DNA of 64,000 nt from contig NZ_CP099735.1 in assembly GCF_025398175.1 (NCBI RefSeq), forward strand, positions 124,001 through 188,000. Reading direction: 5' to 3'. The notes beneath the pieces are model-generated. The model saw only the letters and a list, made by a program, of their open reading frames with translations. It had not been told where the DNA came from and ran no database searches. Numbering within the stretch: position 1 is the stretch's first letter; each line of letters opens with the position of its first letter. This document shows positions 36,958-45,366 of this stretch, one piece after another. The position numbers were made by a program, and so were the translations under genes. Source of the stretch: Photobacterium sp. TY1-4 (lineage in GTDB: Bacteria > Pseudomonadota > Gammaproteobacteria > Enterobacterales > Vibrionaceae).

Positions 36958-37611
36958 TTATACCAACCTTGGTGCCAGTTGAGTGAGTGCTGCACGCGAG
37001 CCGCTGAGCAGCAGGATGTCATCGGGCTGGACGCGAAAATCCAACGGGAGTTGCGTCAGGGTCTGCTGATCCCGCTTGAGCAGCAGTACATCGATTGAGG
37101 TGCTGGTGCGCTCGAGGATCTGGCTCAAGCTTTGATCCTGCCAGGCGGATTTCACGTGGACTTCAACCACATACATGCCATGGCCGAGGGCAAGGTAGTT
37201 GTGCACCATCGGGTAATGGAGCGCCTGAGCAACCCGCATGCCCATTTCTTCTTCCGGATGGATAATCCGCGACACACCGAGTTTCGAGACGATGGTGTGG
37301 TGAGCCTTGGTGCTGGCTTTGACCCAGATTTCCCGAACGCCGATATTTTTGAGGCTCAGCGTACACAGCAGGCTGGACTGCATGTCGGCCCCGATCGCGA
37401 CCAGCACGGCATCGCTGTTGGACAAGTCCAGTTCGCGCAGGGCATTTTCATCGGTGGCATCGCAAATGACAGTTTGGGTGAGTTCCTCGACATATTTGTC
37501 GGCAACCGTGGCACTTCGGTCGACCCCGGTCACGGTATGTCCCAGATGAATGAGTTCCAGACTGGCTGCGATGCCGAAGCGGCCGAGCCCAATGACGGTA
37601 AAGTGAGCCAT
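36958..37611 (-). CDS. ktrA: KtrA/TrkA-type RCK regulatory subunit
   Basis: A 217-residue RCK protein. The NAD/ATP-binding Rossmann start is FTVIGLGRFGIAASLELIHLGH with the acidic residue in VTGVDRS; a C-terminal RCK_C domain follows from about residue 135 (VEVHVKSAWQDQSLSQIL). It gates the KtrB channel in response to nucleotides. It is first of a two-gene operon. Confidence 0.93.
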   Translation of the reverse strand: MAHFTVIGLGRFGIAASLELIHLGHTVTGVDRSATVADKYVEELTQTVICDATDENALRELDLSNSDAVLVAIGADMQSSLLCTLSLKNIGVREIWVKASTKAHHTIVSKLGVSRIIHPEEEMGMRVAQALHYPMVHNYLALGHGMYVVEVHVKSAWQDQSLSQILERTSTSIDVLLLKRDQQTLTQLPLDFRVQPDDILLLSGSRAALTQLAPRLV

Positions 37612-37778
37612 ATTATTCCTCGTTTCGATTTAATCTCTGTGTTGAAGGTGTACAAAGCCGACCCGAGTCATTTCGGGCGTGCTTGAGCCGGCATCCCGTC
37701 AGAAACGGGCTGCCTGATGCTGTGGTCTATGCGGGTATGGAGCCGAGTGTAACCATGCGGCTCGGTGGTGCCGCGGGT

Positions 37779-38480
37779 CTATTCGCGATGGATCAGCTCG
37801 GGCAAAAAGCGGTAGCCGATCCCCGGTTCGGTTTTGATAAACCGGGGCTGGTCAGCATCATCATTTAATTTTCGCCTGAGCTGGCTGATGAAGATCCGGA
37901 GGTAATGGGTATCGTCCTGATGCGTCTCTCCCCAGATATCGCGCAGCAAGTGATCTTGCTTGACCAGCTCCCCGGCGTGGCGGGCCAGCGTCGAGAGCAG
38001 GGCGAACTCTTTTTTCGACAGGGAAAGCGGCTGGTGGTTGAGCAGCACCTCGTGGCGTTCGATATCCAGGGTCATTTGTTCAAACACCAGCTTGTTCGCC
38101 GGCTTTTCGGCAGGGATGAGATCGCGCAGCAGCACTTTGATGCGGGCCATCAGCTCGCGGATCCCGAACGGCTTGCTTAAATAGTCGTTGGCGCCGAGTT
38201 CGAGCAGGCGGACTTTTTCATCCTCTTCATCCCGGGCAGTCAGCACCAGCACCGGCGTGGGCTGGTCACGGCGCAGGCGTTGCAGCAAATCGCTGCCGTC
38301 CCCGTCCGGTAAACCCAAATCCAGAATAATCAGGTCGGGCGCCGCTGTGTTGATTTGTGCCTGCGCCTCAGCCAGATTTGTTGCACTGACGGACTGAAAT
38401 CCTTCGGCCGCAAGGGCAATGCGGATGAAAGTCTGGATTTGCGGCTCATCATCAATGATGAGGATGGTGTAGGGCGTCAT
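37779..38480 (-). CDS. kdpE: KdpE-like OmpR-family response regulator
   Basis: About 233 residues. Receiver with ILIIDDEPQI, phospho-acceptor in LIILDLGLPDGDG and Lys in DYLSKPF; winged-helix domain with LSKKEFALLSTLARHAGE and TEPGIGYRF. Sequence style is KdpE-like. The start at 38480 overlaps the end of the kinase gene. No kdpFABC genes are near; the neighbouring K+ genes are ktrAB, so it may control them (inferred). Confidence 0.88.
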   Translation of the reverse strand: MTPYTILIIDDEPQIQTFIRIALAAEGFQSVSATNLAEAQAQINTAAPDLIILDLGLPDGDGSDLLQRLRRDQPTPVLVLTARDEEDEKVRLLELGANDYLSKPFGIRELMARIKVLLRDLIPAEKPANKLVFEQMTLDIERHEVLLNHQPLSLSKKEFALLSTLARHAGELVKQDHLLRDIWGETHQDDTHYLRIFISQLRRKLNDDADQPRFIKTEPGIGYRFLPELIHRE

Positions 38481-39628
38481 GACAGATCCTCGCGGCAGCG
38501 CTCTTTGTGGTATAGCTCTTTGTGACAGAGCTCCTCGTAACAAGGAAGCTGGATTCGGATGGTGCAGCCGTGGTCAACCGGCACAATGGCAATGGTGCCC
38601 CGGTGGGCGTCGATAATACTTTTAGTGACGGTCAGGCCCATACCTGATCCGCCGTCCGCCTGATTGCCGGGGTGCTGGGAGTAGAACAGGTCAAATACCT
38701 GTTGGTGCTGGTCCGGCGGGATCCCCGGACCCTGATCGCAGATATCCAGGGTTACCTGATCGCCGTCTAGGTAGACCTCAACCCTGACTTTCTCCTGCGC
38801 CGGAGAATAAGCGACTGCATTATCAATCACATTGAACAGCGCCTGTTCCAGCAGGGAAGCCTGAACATGCACCCGGGGTAGATCCGGGATGATGTGCAAA
38901 ACAATCCGATCGCTGCGCTCCCGGCGGCAGGCTGCATGCACGATCGGGGCAATTGATTGTTCCGTGGTTTGCAACGTGACTTGATCCCATTGCAGTTTCG
39001 TCGCCTGCAGCAGGTTCTCGATATAGTGGTGCAAGCGATGGCTTTCATCCATTGCACTTTGTAGCAACTCTTCCTGTTGCGGCTCTGCCAGCTTGCTGCG
39101 ATACGCCTGCAAGGTGCTGAGTGTTCCGATAATGGTGGAGAGCGGCGTGCGCAGATCATGGGAGACGGACAGCAGAATGTTACTGCGCAGGGTTGCTTGT
39201 TTCAGCGCCTGTTGCTGACGGCGGTAGTGCTCGGCCAGCTGGCTAGTGATCAGGGCAACGAGCAGGAACACCCCCAGGTTCATGATGTCACTGGGGTGGA
39301 ACATCTGGAGGGAAAAGCGTGGCGCAGTAAAGAAAAAGTTGAAACTCAGCGCGCTGCACACGGCGGCGGCAAACGCCCGGAACCGATCCCCATGTAAAGC
39401 CACCCAAACCACACCGAGTTGCAGGATCAGCAAAACTGCCGCGGTGGAGTGAAGCCAGTGATCGAGCAGGGCACTCACCGCCAGCGCGGCGAGGGTGGTG
39501 CCGGCCGCAAACAGCCACGGCTTGGTAAAATACCGTGTACCGGCGCAATTCGCTTGGGTGAAATGCTGCGCCTTGATTGTCTGTTGGGGTGCAGAGGCTT
39601 TCATAACTTGGGGTCGTTGACTGAACAT
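38477..39628 (-). CDS. Short KdpD-like sensor kinase (DUF4118 + HisKA + HATPase)
   Basis: A 383-residue kinase equal to the C-terminal half of KdpD. Four membrane helices (about residues 38-145) form the DUF4118 module with FNFFFTAPRFSL. HisKA has SVSHDLRTPLSTIIGTL, then HATPase with NVIDNAVAYSP and GSGMGLTVTKSI. The KdpD cytosolic sensor and universal-stress domains are missing. The tail CYEELCHKELYHKERC comes from a short DNA repeat. Starts at 39628 or 39604 are possible; neither has a good ribosome site. Confidence 0.87.
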   Translation of the reverse strand: MFSQRPQVMKASAPQQTIKAQHFTQANCAGTRYFTKPWLFAAGTTLAALAVSALLDHWLHSTAAVLLILQLGVVWVALHGDRFRAFAAAVCSALSFNFFFTAPRFSLQMFHPSDIMNLGVFLLVALITSQLAEHYRRQQQALKQATLRSNILLSVSHDLRTPLSTIIGTLSTLQAYRSKLAEPQQEELLQSAMDESHRLHHYIENLLQATKLQWDQVTLQTTEQSIAPIVHAACRRERSDRIVLHIIPDLPRVHVQASLLEQALFNVIDNAVAYSPAQEKVRVEVYLDGDQVTLDICDQGPGIPPDQHQQVFDLFYSQHPGNQADGGSGMGLTVTKSIIDAHRGTIAIVPVDHGCTIRIQLPCYEELCHKELYHKERCREDLS

Positions 39629-39921
39629 GGGGTGACTTTATCAGAGTTTGGGGAATGCTGGCCGTAAAGAAAGCGTAATTTCTTTTGAGTCAGCAGGTTA
39701 ACAGCGGCAATGGCGATAACCTATTCGTCGAGTTGAGAGCAAATTCAAGTTTCCAGGCTGTACTTCTGTTTGTCTCTCAATATTGCTGTGATGTGAAATC
39801 AGTGTCACTTATACTGAGCTCGATTTTGATTGCAGCTGCAATCTCTGTTGTGCTGACGCTGCGCCGGATAGTCCGATACGGTTTGGCGTCATGCATTTCA
39901 ATAAGAACAAAAGGAATTGGT

Positions 39922-40710
39922 TTGATTCATCAAAATAACATTCGTCAGTTTTATGAGGTTGAAGTCGCGTACAGCCGCTTTAATAATTTGCGCACCTTCT
40001 CGACCGGACTGCCCAGCGAGATGCGGGTGATCGAACAAGCGGGCTTGACGGTTTTTGTTGATCCCACTCGTCCGTATGATAACCGGATCCTCGGGCTGAA
40101 TGCAGACAATGAAGTTCACCTGGAGACTGTGCTCGGCGAATATCCCGAACCGATTGCACCCTATCTCGAACTCGAACCCGAAGCGGTGTCGCAGGTGCTG
40201 TCGAACCGGCTGGTATCGCTGGGCTATCTGCCGGTGTTGTCTCTGGAATATCTGGCGTTACCTCTGGAGCGTTATGATGCCGCACAGTGCCCGACGGATA
40301 TTCATGTCGAGCGGTGGGGACCGGAACGCGCGGATGATTTCCTGGCGCTGCTGAAAACTTCCGGCGTCCAGTGCAGTGATGAGATTTGGGCGCTGAAACG
40401 CCAGTTTTACTGCACCGAGCAGTTTCGCTGTTTTGTCGCCATGGTCGATGAGCAACCCTGCGCCTGGGCCACATCATTCATCGAGCAGGGGACCGCGCTG
40501 CTGGCTAATGCTTATACCCAGGAAACGAGCCGTGGACGGGGATGCCAGACTGCGTTGCTGCATGCCCGTGCCAGAGACGCGCAGTCACTGGGCTGCACTG
40601 ACTTGCTGACGGATGTGCTGCCGCAAAGTCAGAGCGCGCTGAATTGTAAAAAACTGGGCTTCTCAACCCTGACGGTGCGTTCGATTTGGGAGCGGACTGT
40701 CGCGGGATAA
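39922..40710 (+). CDS. GNAT acetyltransferase, two-part
   Basis: About 262 residues from TTG 39922, which has AAGGA at a fitting distance. The frame is open back to 39685, but that stretch has no SD and only a hydrophobic segment, so it is probably upstream DNA. The C-terminal GNAT domain has GTALLANAYTQETSRGRGCQ and ALNCKKLGFS. The N-terminal half (IRQFYEVEVAYSRFNNLRTF onward) resembles the N domain of two-domain GNAT proteins. Substrate unknown. Confidence 0.75.
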   Translation: MIHQNNIRQFYEVEVAYSRFNNLRTFSTGLPSEMRVIEQAGLTVFVDPTRPYDNRILGLNADNEVHLETVLGEYPEPIAPYLELEPEAVSQVLSNRLVSLGYLPVLSLEYLALPLERYDAAQCPTDIHVERWGPERADDFLALLKTSGVQCSDEIWALKRQFYCTEQFRCFVAMVDEQPCAWATSFIEQGTALLANAYTQETSRGRGCQTALLHARARDAQSLGCTDLLTDVLPQSQSALNCKKLGFSTLTVRSIWERTVAG

Positions 40711-40723
40711 GCTATTGAAGTGG

Positions 40724-40760
40724 CTGAAAGTGCAACACGGCTTGTTGCGCTTTCAGTCAA
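40724..40760 (+). terminator. Terminator-like hairpin before TPP riboswitch
   Basis: CTGAAAGTGCAAC pairs with GTTGCGCTTTCAG (one G-U pair) around a 7-base loop. Only a weak T-rich tail follows. Confidence 0.6.
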
Positions 40761-40780
40761 TATTGATATCATCGCGGGAA

Positions 40781-40861
40781 ATAGTCGGGGAGCCGGAAGG
40801 CTGAGATCGCATTGCGAGACCCGTTGAACCTGATTCAGTTAACACTGGCGTAGGGAACTAT
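40781..40861 (+). promoter_or_regulatory. TPP (thiamine pyrophosphate) riboswitch
   Basis: The THI-box is plain: CGGGGAGCC, CTGAGAT, GACCCGTTGAACCTGAT and CTGGCGTAGGGAA in order. The closing P1 stem is ATAGT (40781-40785) with ACTAT (40857-40861). It lies about 220 bases before thiM. Downstream are a GAAGG/CCTTC hairpin near 40874 and a perfect palindrome (41030-41045) that may form part of the switch output. Confidence 0.95.
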
Positions 40862-41029
40862 ACCGCTTGCGATGGAAGGTATCATGCCTTCGCCTCAATA
40901 AATGGATCGCCGGGCGCTGTTCTCTCTTTCCAGCCCGATGTATCTGCCTGATGAATCCAGCCTTCGTGTGTCGTCAAATGGCTGTTTCCCGCTGACATCG
41001 TTTCTGATCAGGTATTCCCCTAAATGAAC

Positions 41030-41045
41030 CGCTCACCGGTGAGCG
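41030..41045. promoter_or_regulatory. Perfect 16-nt palindrome in thiM leader
   Basis: CGCTCACCGGTGAGCG is fully self-complementary and lies 37 bases before the thiM ATG. It could be the expression platform of the riboswitch or an operator. Confidence 0.5.
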
Positions 41046-41082
41046 TGACAAGGCCGCGTCACAGCGACGTCTGAGGAAGCAT

Positions 41083-41868
41083 ATGAATACCGAAACTATC
41101 GTCTCCGCACTGAATGCCGTGCGTCAGCAAAAGCCGCTGGTGGTCAATATCACCAATTACGTTGTCATGAACAACACCGCCAATGCGTTGCTGGCACTGG
41201 GTGCATCCCCGATCATGGCGCATTCGCGTGAGGAAATGGCTGAAATGATGCGTTTTGCCGGTGCGTTGGTGGTGAATATCGGCACCCTGGATAGTGCCTG
41301 GACGCCGCGCATGGCTTATGCCGTTGAGCAAGCGAATCGACATGGTAAGCCGGTAGTGCTGGATCCGGTCGGTTGTGGGGCCAGCACCCTGCGTACCCAA
41401 ACGTCGCGTCAGATCGCTCAGGCGGCAGCGCAGCTGATCATCCGCGGCAATGCCTCGGAGATTATTGCGTTAGCCGGAGAAGCAGGCCAGAACAAAGGGG
41501 TCGATGCATTGGACAGCAGTGAAGCTGCCGTGGGGGCGGCGCGTCATCTGGCCGAGGTCTATGGTTGCAATGTGGTGATTTCAGGCGCGACCGACGTCGT
41601 GGTGACCGCGGAAGGCGAGGTTCGGCTGCGCAACGGCCATGCCATGATGCCGTTTGTCACCGGGATGGGCTGTACGCTGTCGGCGCTGACCGGCGCCTTT
41701 GCGGCAGTGGGCGAAACCACGGGTCTTGCTGCCGCCGCTGTCCTGGGGATTGCCGGAGAAATCGCCGCTGAGCAGTCCGCCGGGCCCGGAAGCCTGCAGC
41801 TTAACCTGCTCGATGCGCTGTATCAGCTCGATGAAGCCACGTTGCGCCAGCGCCTGAAGTTGGCCTAA
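41083..41868 (+). CDS. thiM: Hydroxyethylthiazole kinase
   Basis: ThiM phosphorylates 4-methyl-5-hydroxyethylthiazole in thiamine salvage. The 261-residue protein has [34 protein letters not shown], the ribokinase-like ISGATDVVV and the anion-hole motif [17 protein letters not shown] with the catalytic Cys. GAGGAAG precedes ATG 41083. Controlled by the TPP riboswitch upstream and followed after 11 bases by thiE. Confidence 0.96.
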   Translation: MNTETIVSALNAVRQQKPLVVNITNYVVMNNTANALLALGASPIMAHSREEMAEMMRFAGALVVNIGTLDSAWTPRMAYAVEQANRHGKPVVLDPVGCGASTLRTQTSRQIAQAAAQLIIRGNASEIIALAGEAGQNKGVDALDSSEAAVGAARHLAEVYGCNVVISGATDVVVTAEGEVRLRNGHAMMPFVTGMGCTLSALTGAFAAVGETTGLAAAAVLGIAGEIAAEQSAGPGSLQLNLLDALYQLDEATLRQRLKLA

Positions 41869-41879
41869 GGAAAGCTGTT

Positions 41880-42515
41880 GTGAACCCATATCGTTTATAT
41901 CTGGTGACAGACGATCAGCAAGATCTTGCGACCCTGACCTCGGTTGTGGCACAGGCCGTTGCGGGTGGGGTGACCATGGTGCAGGTGCGGGAAAAGCACG
42001 GCGATGTTCGTGCGTTTATCGAGCGGGCACAGGCAGTGAAAGACATCCTTCGCGGCACGGGTGTGCCTTTGATCATCAATGATCGCGTCGATGTCGCCCT
42101 GACGGTCGATGCCGATGGTGTCCATCTGGGGCAATCGGATATGCCAGCGGTACTGGCGCGCCAACTGATTGGTGAAGACAAGCTGCTCGGCTTGTCGATT
42201 GAAAACGAGCAGCAGCTCATTGAAGCCGAATCGTTGCCGTTGGATTATCTGGGCCTGAGTGCGATTTTTACCACTCCGACCAAAACCGATATCAAAAAAG
42301 CCTGGGGCATTGATGGGCTGGCCATGGCGATTGCCCAAAGCAGTTATCCCATCGTTGCGATTGGCGGGATCAACGCCGCCAATCTCGATGCGGTGGTGGA
42401 AACGGGCGTTGACGGGATTGCGCTGGTCTCAGCCATTTGCCACGCCGACTCACCGCGTGATGCGGCGGCTGTTCTGCGGCAACAGCTGGCTGCGCAGGAA
42501 ACCGTGCGTGAATGA
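41880..42515 (+). CDS. thiE: Thiamine-phosphate synthase
   Basis: ThiE joins the thiazole phosphate (from ThiM) and pyrimidine pyrophosphate to thiamine phosphate. The 211-residue TIM barrel has TMVQVREKHGD, PLIINDRVDVAL, DGVHLGQSDMP, YLGLSAIFTTPTK and VAIGGINAAN. GTG 41880 has AAGGAAAG upstream. The pyrimidine kinase gene thiD is not in this operon. Confidence 0.95.
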   Translation: MNPYRLYLVTDDQQDLATLTSVVAQAVAGGVTMVQVREKHGDVRAFIERAQAVKDILRGTGVPLIINDRVDVALTVDADGVHLGQSDMPAVLARQLIGEDKLLGLSIENEQQLIEAESLPLDYLGLSAIFTTPTKTDIKKAWGIDGLAMAIAQSSYPIVAIGGINAANLDAVVETGVDGIALVSAICHADSPRDAAAVLRQQLAAQETVRE

Positions 42516-42665
42516 CTCCCGGTGATCGACGCTTGTCCCTGAAGTCGGTCATTTCACGCCGAAAAATGCTCAGCGCTTGCCGGGGTTCATGATAGAATCC
42601 CGCGCTTACTTGTGTTGCGCCGGTTTCAGGCGCAACCTGATTGTTTGATGAACCTGAGGCGATCC

Positions 42666-43865
42666 ATGCCATTCTCTAAACTTGGACTGAGCAAACCACT
42701 GACGCAAGCGGTGGCAGCGCTCGGTTATACCCAACCGACCACGATCCAGGCCAAAGCGATCCCGGTGATCCTGGAAGGCAAGAACCTGATTGCCGCTGCG
42801 CAAACCGGCACCGGTAAAACGGCCAGCTTCGTGCTGCCTATCCTGGAAAAGCTGAGCCAGGGACAGACGAAAAAGAAAAAGCGGATCCGTGCACTGATCC
42901 TAGTCCCGACCCGCGAGTTGGCCATTCAGGTTGAAGAGAAGATCACCCAGTATGGTCAGGACCTGGGGCTGACGTCGCTGGCGATGTATGGCGGGGTCGA
43001 CGAGCAGCAGCAGAAACAGCGTCTGATTGAAGGCGTGGACGTGTTGGTGGCAACGCCGGGTCGTCTGCTGGATTTGTATGGCCAGCGGGCTGTGTATTTC
43101 GAAGAAGTCGAAATGCTGGTGCTGGATGAAGCCGACCGCATGCTGGATATGGGCTTTATCGATGATCTGAACAAGATCCTGGATCGCCTGCCGGAAGACA
43201 TTCAGCAGTTGCTGTTTTCCGCGACGTTGTCGCGTAAAGTCCGTGATCTGGCGAAGTCTGCGGTGATCGATCCGCATGAAATCACCATCGCCGCCAATCA
43301 GGCATCGAAAGCCAATATTGAACAGTGGTTGATCACGGTCGATAAAGATAAAAAGTCGGCTTTGCTGAGCCACTTAATCAACGAAAACCAGTGGGATCAG
43401 GCGCTGATTTTTATCGAAACCAAACACGGCGCGGCAAAGCTGGTGTCCCAGTTGGAAAAACGCGGCATTGCAGCGGAAGCGTTCCACAGCGGGCGCAGCC
43501 AGGCCGCACGTGCTCAGTTGCTGGAAGATTTTAAAGCCGGCAGCCTGAAATATCTGGTGGCAACCGGGGTTGCGGCGCGCGGGATCGATATCGAAGAGCT
43601 GTCGCGTGTGGTGAACTATGATCTGCCGTTCCCGGCGGATGAATATGTCCACCGGATTGGCCGGACCGGCCGGGCAAATGCCTCGGGTGAGGCGATCTCG
43701 TTTGTCTCGAAAGACAACTTCAAAAACCTGTGCATGATCGAAAGCCGCCTGGGCCATCTGATTGAACGCCGGGAAGTGGAAGGTTTTGCACCGAAAAAAC
43801 CGGTGCCGATCTCGATTCTGAACTACGTCCCGAAAAGCAAGCGACAGCCGCAGGACAAAGGCTGA
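42666..43865 (+). CDS. rhlE: DEAD-box RNA helicase, RhlE type
   Basis: A 399-residue ATP-dependent RNA helicase. Motifs in order: Q motif FSKLGLSKPL...QPTTIQ, Walker A AAQTGTGKT, PTRELA, TPGR, VLDEADRMLDMGF, SAT, then TGVAARGIDIEEL and HRIGRTGRA. The C-terminus is short and Lys/Gln-rich without the long RG tail of some relatives. GAGG precedes ATG 42666; further in-frame starts upstream are less likely. Role: RNA remodelling in ribosome assembly or decay, by family. Confidence 0.92.
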   Translation: MPFSKLGLSKPLTQAVAALGYTQPTTIQAKAIPVILEGKNLIAAAQTGTGKTASFVLPILEKLSQGQTKKKKRIRALILVPTRELAIQVEEKITQYGQDLGLTSLAMYGGVDEQQQKQRLIEGVDVLVATPGRLLDLYGQRAVYFEEVEMLVLDEADRMLDMGFIDDLNKILDRLPEDIQQLLFSATLSRKVRDLAKSAVIDPHEITIAANQASKANIEQWLITVDKDKKSALLSHLINENQWDQALIFIETKHGAAKLVSQLEKRGIAAEAFHSGRSQAARAQLLEDFKAGSLKYLVATGVAARGIDIEELSRVVNYDLPFPADEYVHRIGRTGRANASGEAISFVSKDNFKNLCMIESRLGHLIERREVEGFAPKKPVPISILNYVPKSKRQPQDKG

Positions 43866-43867
43866 TG

Positions 43868-43905
43868 TAGCCTTTACTTCATGTAGCCCTTACTTCATGT
43901 AATCC
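43868..43905 (+). repeat. 16-bp tandem repeat after rhlE
   Basis: gtagcctttacttcat is followed by gtagcccttacttcat and the start of a third unit (gtaatcc). Confidence 0.7.
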
Positions 43906-43916
43906 GGACTTCAACG

Positions 43917-43948
43917 AAAACAGGCGCTCAATCGAGCGCCTGTTTTTT
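43917..43948 (+). terminator. Rho-independent terminator after rhlE
   Basis: AAAACAGGCGCTC pairs with GAGCGCCTGTTTT around AATC, followed by more T. A strong intrinsic terminator. Confidence 0.93.
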
Positions 43949-44016
43949 TATCAGGTTTGGCACAACCCATCGGAGCGGATGGCTCACGCCGACTCATATT
44001 GTTGGGGGCAATGTGA

Positions 44017-44520
44017 TCACAGCACCTTGTTGATCGCGGCTTCAGCGCACTGCACATCCAGGTGGCCACCCGGCGCGCCGCCGACACCAATGGCACCGAT
44101 CACCGTATTGTTGACGGTCAGCGGCAGGCCGCCAGCCAGGAGCAACAGGTTGTCATCCATATCTTTCAGCGGTTGCAACATCGGCTTATCCGCGATGGTC
44201 TTCATCAGGTTGGCCGTCGGTTGTTTCATGCTCGCGGCGGTGAAGGCTTTTTTGCGTGAGCTGTCGAGGGTGTGCTTACCCGCATTGTCTGCGCGAAGCT
44301 GTGCAATGACGTTGCCGGTGACATCCACAACGGTGGCGGTGACTGTGTAGCCTTTGGCTGAACACTGCGCGACAGCCTCCTGGCTCAGCGCAAATGCCGT
44401 GGCTGATGAGATTTGGGCAATCGAAATCGTGGCTGCCTGATTCTCGGCACTGGCCTGGAAAGACGTTGCAGCCAGACCTGCGAAGAGGGTGCTCAGTAGC
44501 GTTGTTTTCAAAGATGTCAT
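44017..44520 (-). CDS. Secreted HbpS/GlcG-family protein
   Basis: About 167 residues. A Sec signal peptide ends SFQASA-EN. The mature part is a GlcG/HbpS domain: YTVTATVVDVTGNVIAQLRADNA, KAFTAASMKQPT, GGLPLTVNNTVIGAIGVGGAPGGHLDVQCAEAA. HbpS of Streptomyces binds heme and modulates the SenS-SenR two-component system. Here too a two-component system is divergent across a large inverted repeat. GGAGG precedes ATG 44520. A redox or heme-reporting role is inferred. Confidence 0.88.
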   Translation of the reverse strand: MTSLKTTLLSTLFAGLAATSFQASAENQAATISIAQISSATAFALSQEAVAQCSAKGYTVTATVVDVTGNVIAQLRADNAGKHTLDSSRKKAFTAASMKQPTANLMKTIADKPMLQPLKDMDDNLLLLAGGLPLTVNNTVIGAIGVGGAPGGHLDVQCAEAAINKVL

Positions 44521-44590
44521 GTGATCCTCCATGAACGGGTGATGTTTGGGTACATGCAGTCAGGTTAGCGACATCGGGATTGCCGGAGGC

Positions 44591-44626
44591 TTTCAGGAAC
44601 ATTACAAGCGTGTAATGTTCCTGAAA
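44591..44626. promoter_or_regulatory. Perfect 16+16 bp inverted repeat, likely operator
   Basis: TTTCAGGAACATTACA is repeated in inverse order after AGCG as TGTAATGTTCCTGAAA. It lies between the divergent HbpS-like gene and the two-component operon, about 60-70 bases from each start. Position and symmetry fit a dimeric regulator site, most simply for the adjacent response regulator. Confidence 0.8.
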
Positions 44627-44685
44627 TTCGCCCAGAAAAGCTGATACAGTGAGCGGGTTATTCCCCACACAGGTTGATAGATTCA

Positions 44686-45366
44686 GTGAACGTATTACTG
44701 ATCGAAGATGATCTGCACATCACCCGGTTTCTGACCCAGGGCTTTATGCAGGAAGGTTACACTGTGACTCAGGCAGGCGATGGCGTTGACGGGCTGCATT
44801 ATGCGACCACCGCCCACTATGACGTGATTGTGCTGGACTTGATGTTGCCGAAGAAAGACGGGCTGCAAGTGCTTGCCGAGCTGCGCGGCATGGGGCATAC
44901 CACCCCGGTGATCATTCTCAGCGCCAAACATTCCGTGGAAGAGCGGGTGTTGGGGCTTCGCTCCGGCGCGGACGACTATCTGGTCAAGCCGTTTGCCTTT
45001 TCCGAGCTGCTGGCCCGCTGCCAGATCTTAACCCGCAGAAGCCCGTCTCAGGCCGCACCTGCGCATCAGCTGAGTTATCATGATCTCACCCTGGATTTAC
45101 TCAAACATAGCTTGCACCGCGGCGGACAGCCGATCCCACTCAATCAGCGGGAGTTTATGTTGATGCAGTTGTTGTTGCAGCATCCGGAAAAAGTGCTGTC
45201 GAAAACGGCGATCCTGGAGCAGGTGTGGGGCTATCAGTTTGATCCGCAAACCAATGTGGTTGATGTACTGGTCTGTCGTCTGCGCGGCAAAGTGGATAAG
45301 CACTTTGACTTACCCTTAATCCACACCATCCGAGGCGTCGGCTATGTCCTCAAAGCAGAAGGTTGA
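44686..45366 (+). CDS. OmpR-family response regulator
   Basis: Receiver with VLLIEDDLHITR, phospho-acceptor Asp in VIVLDLMLPKKDG, Lys in YLVKPFAF; winged-helix domain with LNQREFMLMQLLLQHPEKVLS and TIRGVGYVLKA. Start is GTG 44686 or TTG 44674; both lie close to weak ribosome sites. The CusR/QseB-like layout suits control of the HbpS-like gene. It overlaps the kinase gene by 23 bases. Confidence 0.9.
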   Translation: MNVLLIEDDLHITRFLTQGFMQEGYTVTQAGDGVDGLHYATTAHYDVIVLDLMLPKKDGLQVLAELRGMGHTTPVIILSAKHSVEERVLGLRSGADDYLVKPFAFSELLARCQILTRRSPSQAAPAHQLSYHDLTLDLLKHSLHRGGQPIPLNQREFMLMQLLLQHPEKVLSKTAILEQVWGYQFDPQTNVVDVLVCRLRGKVDKHFDLPLIHTIRGVGYVLKAEG

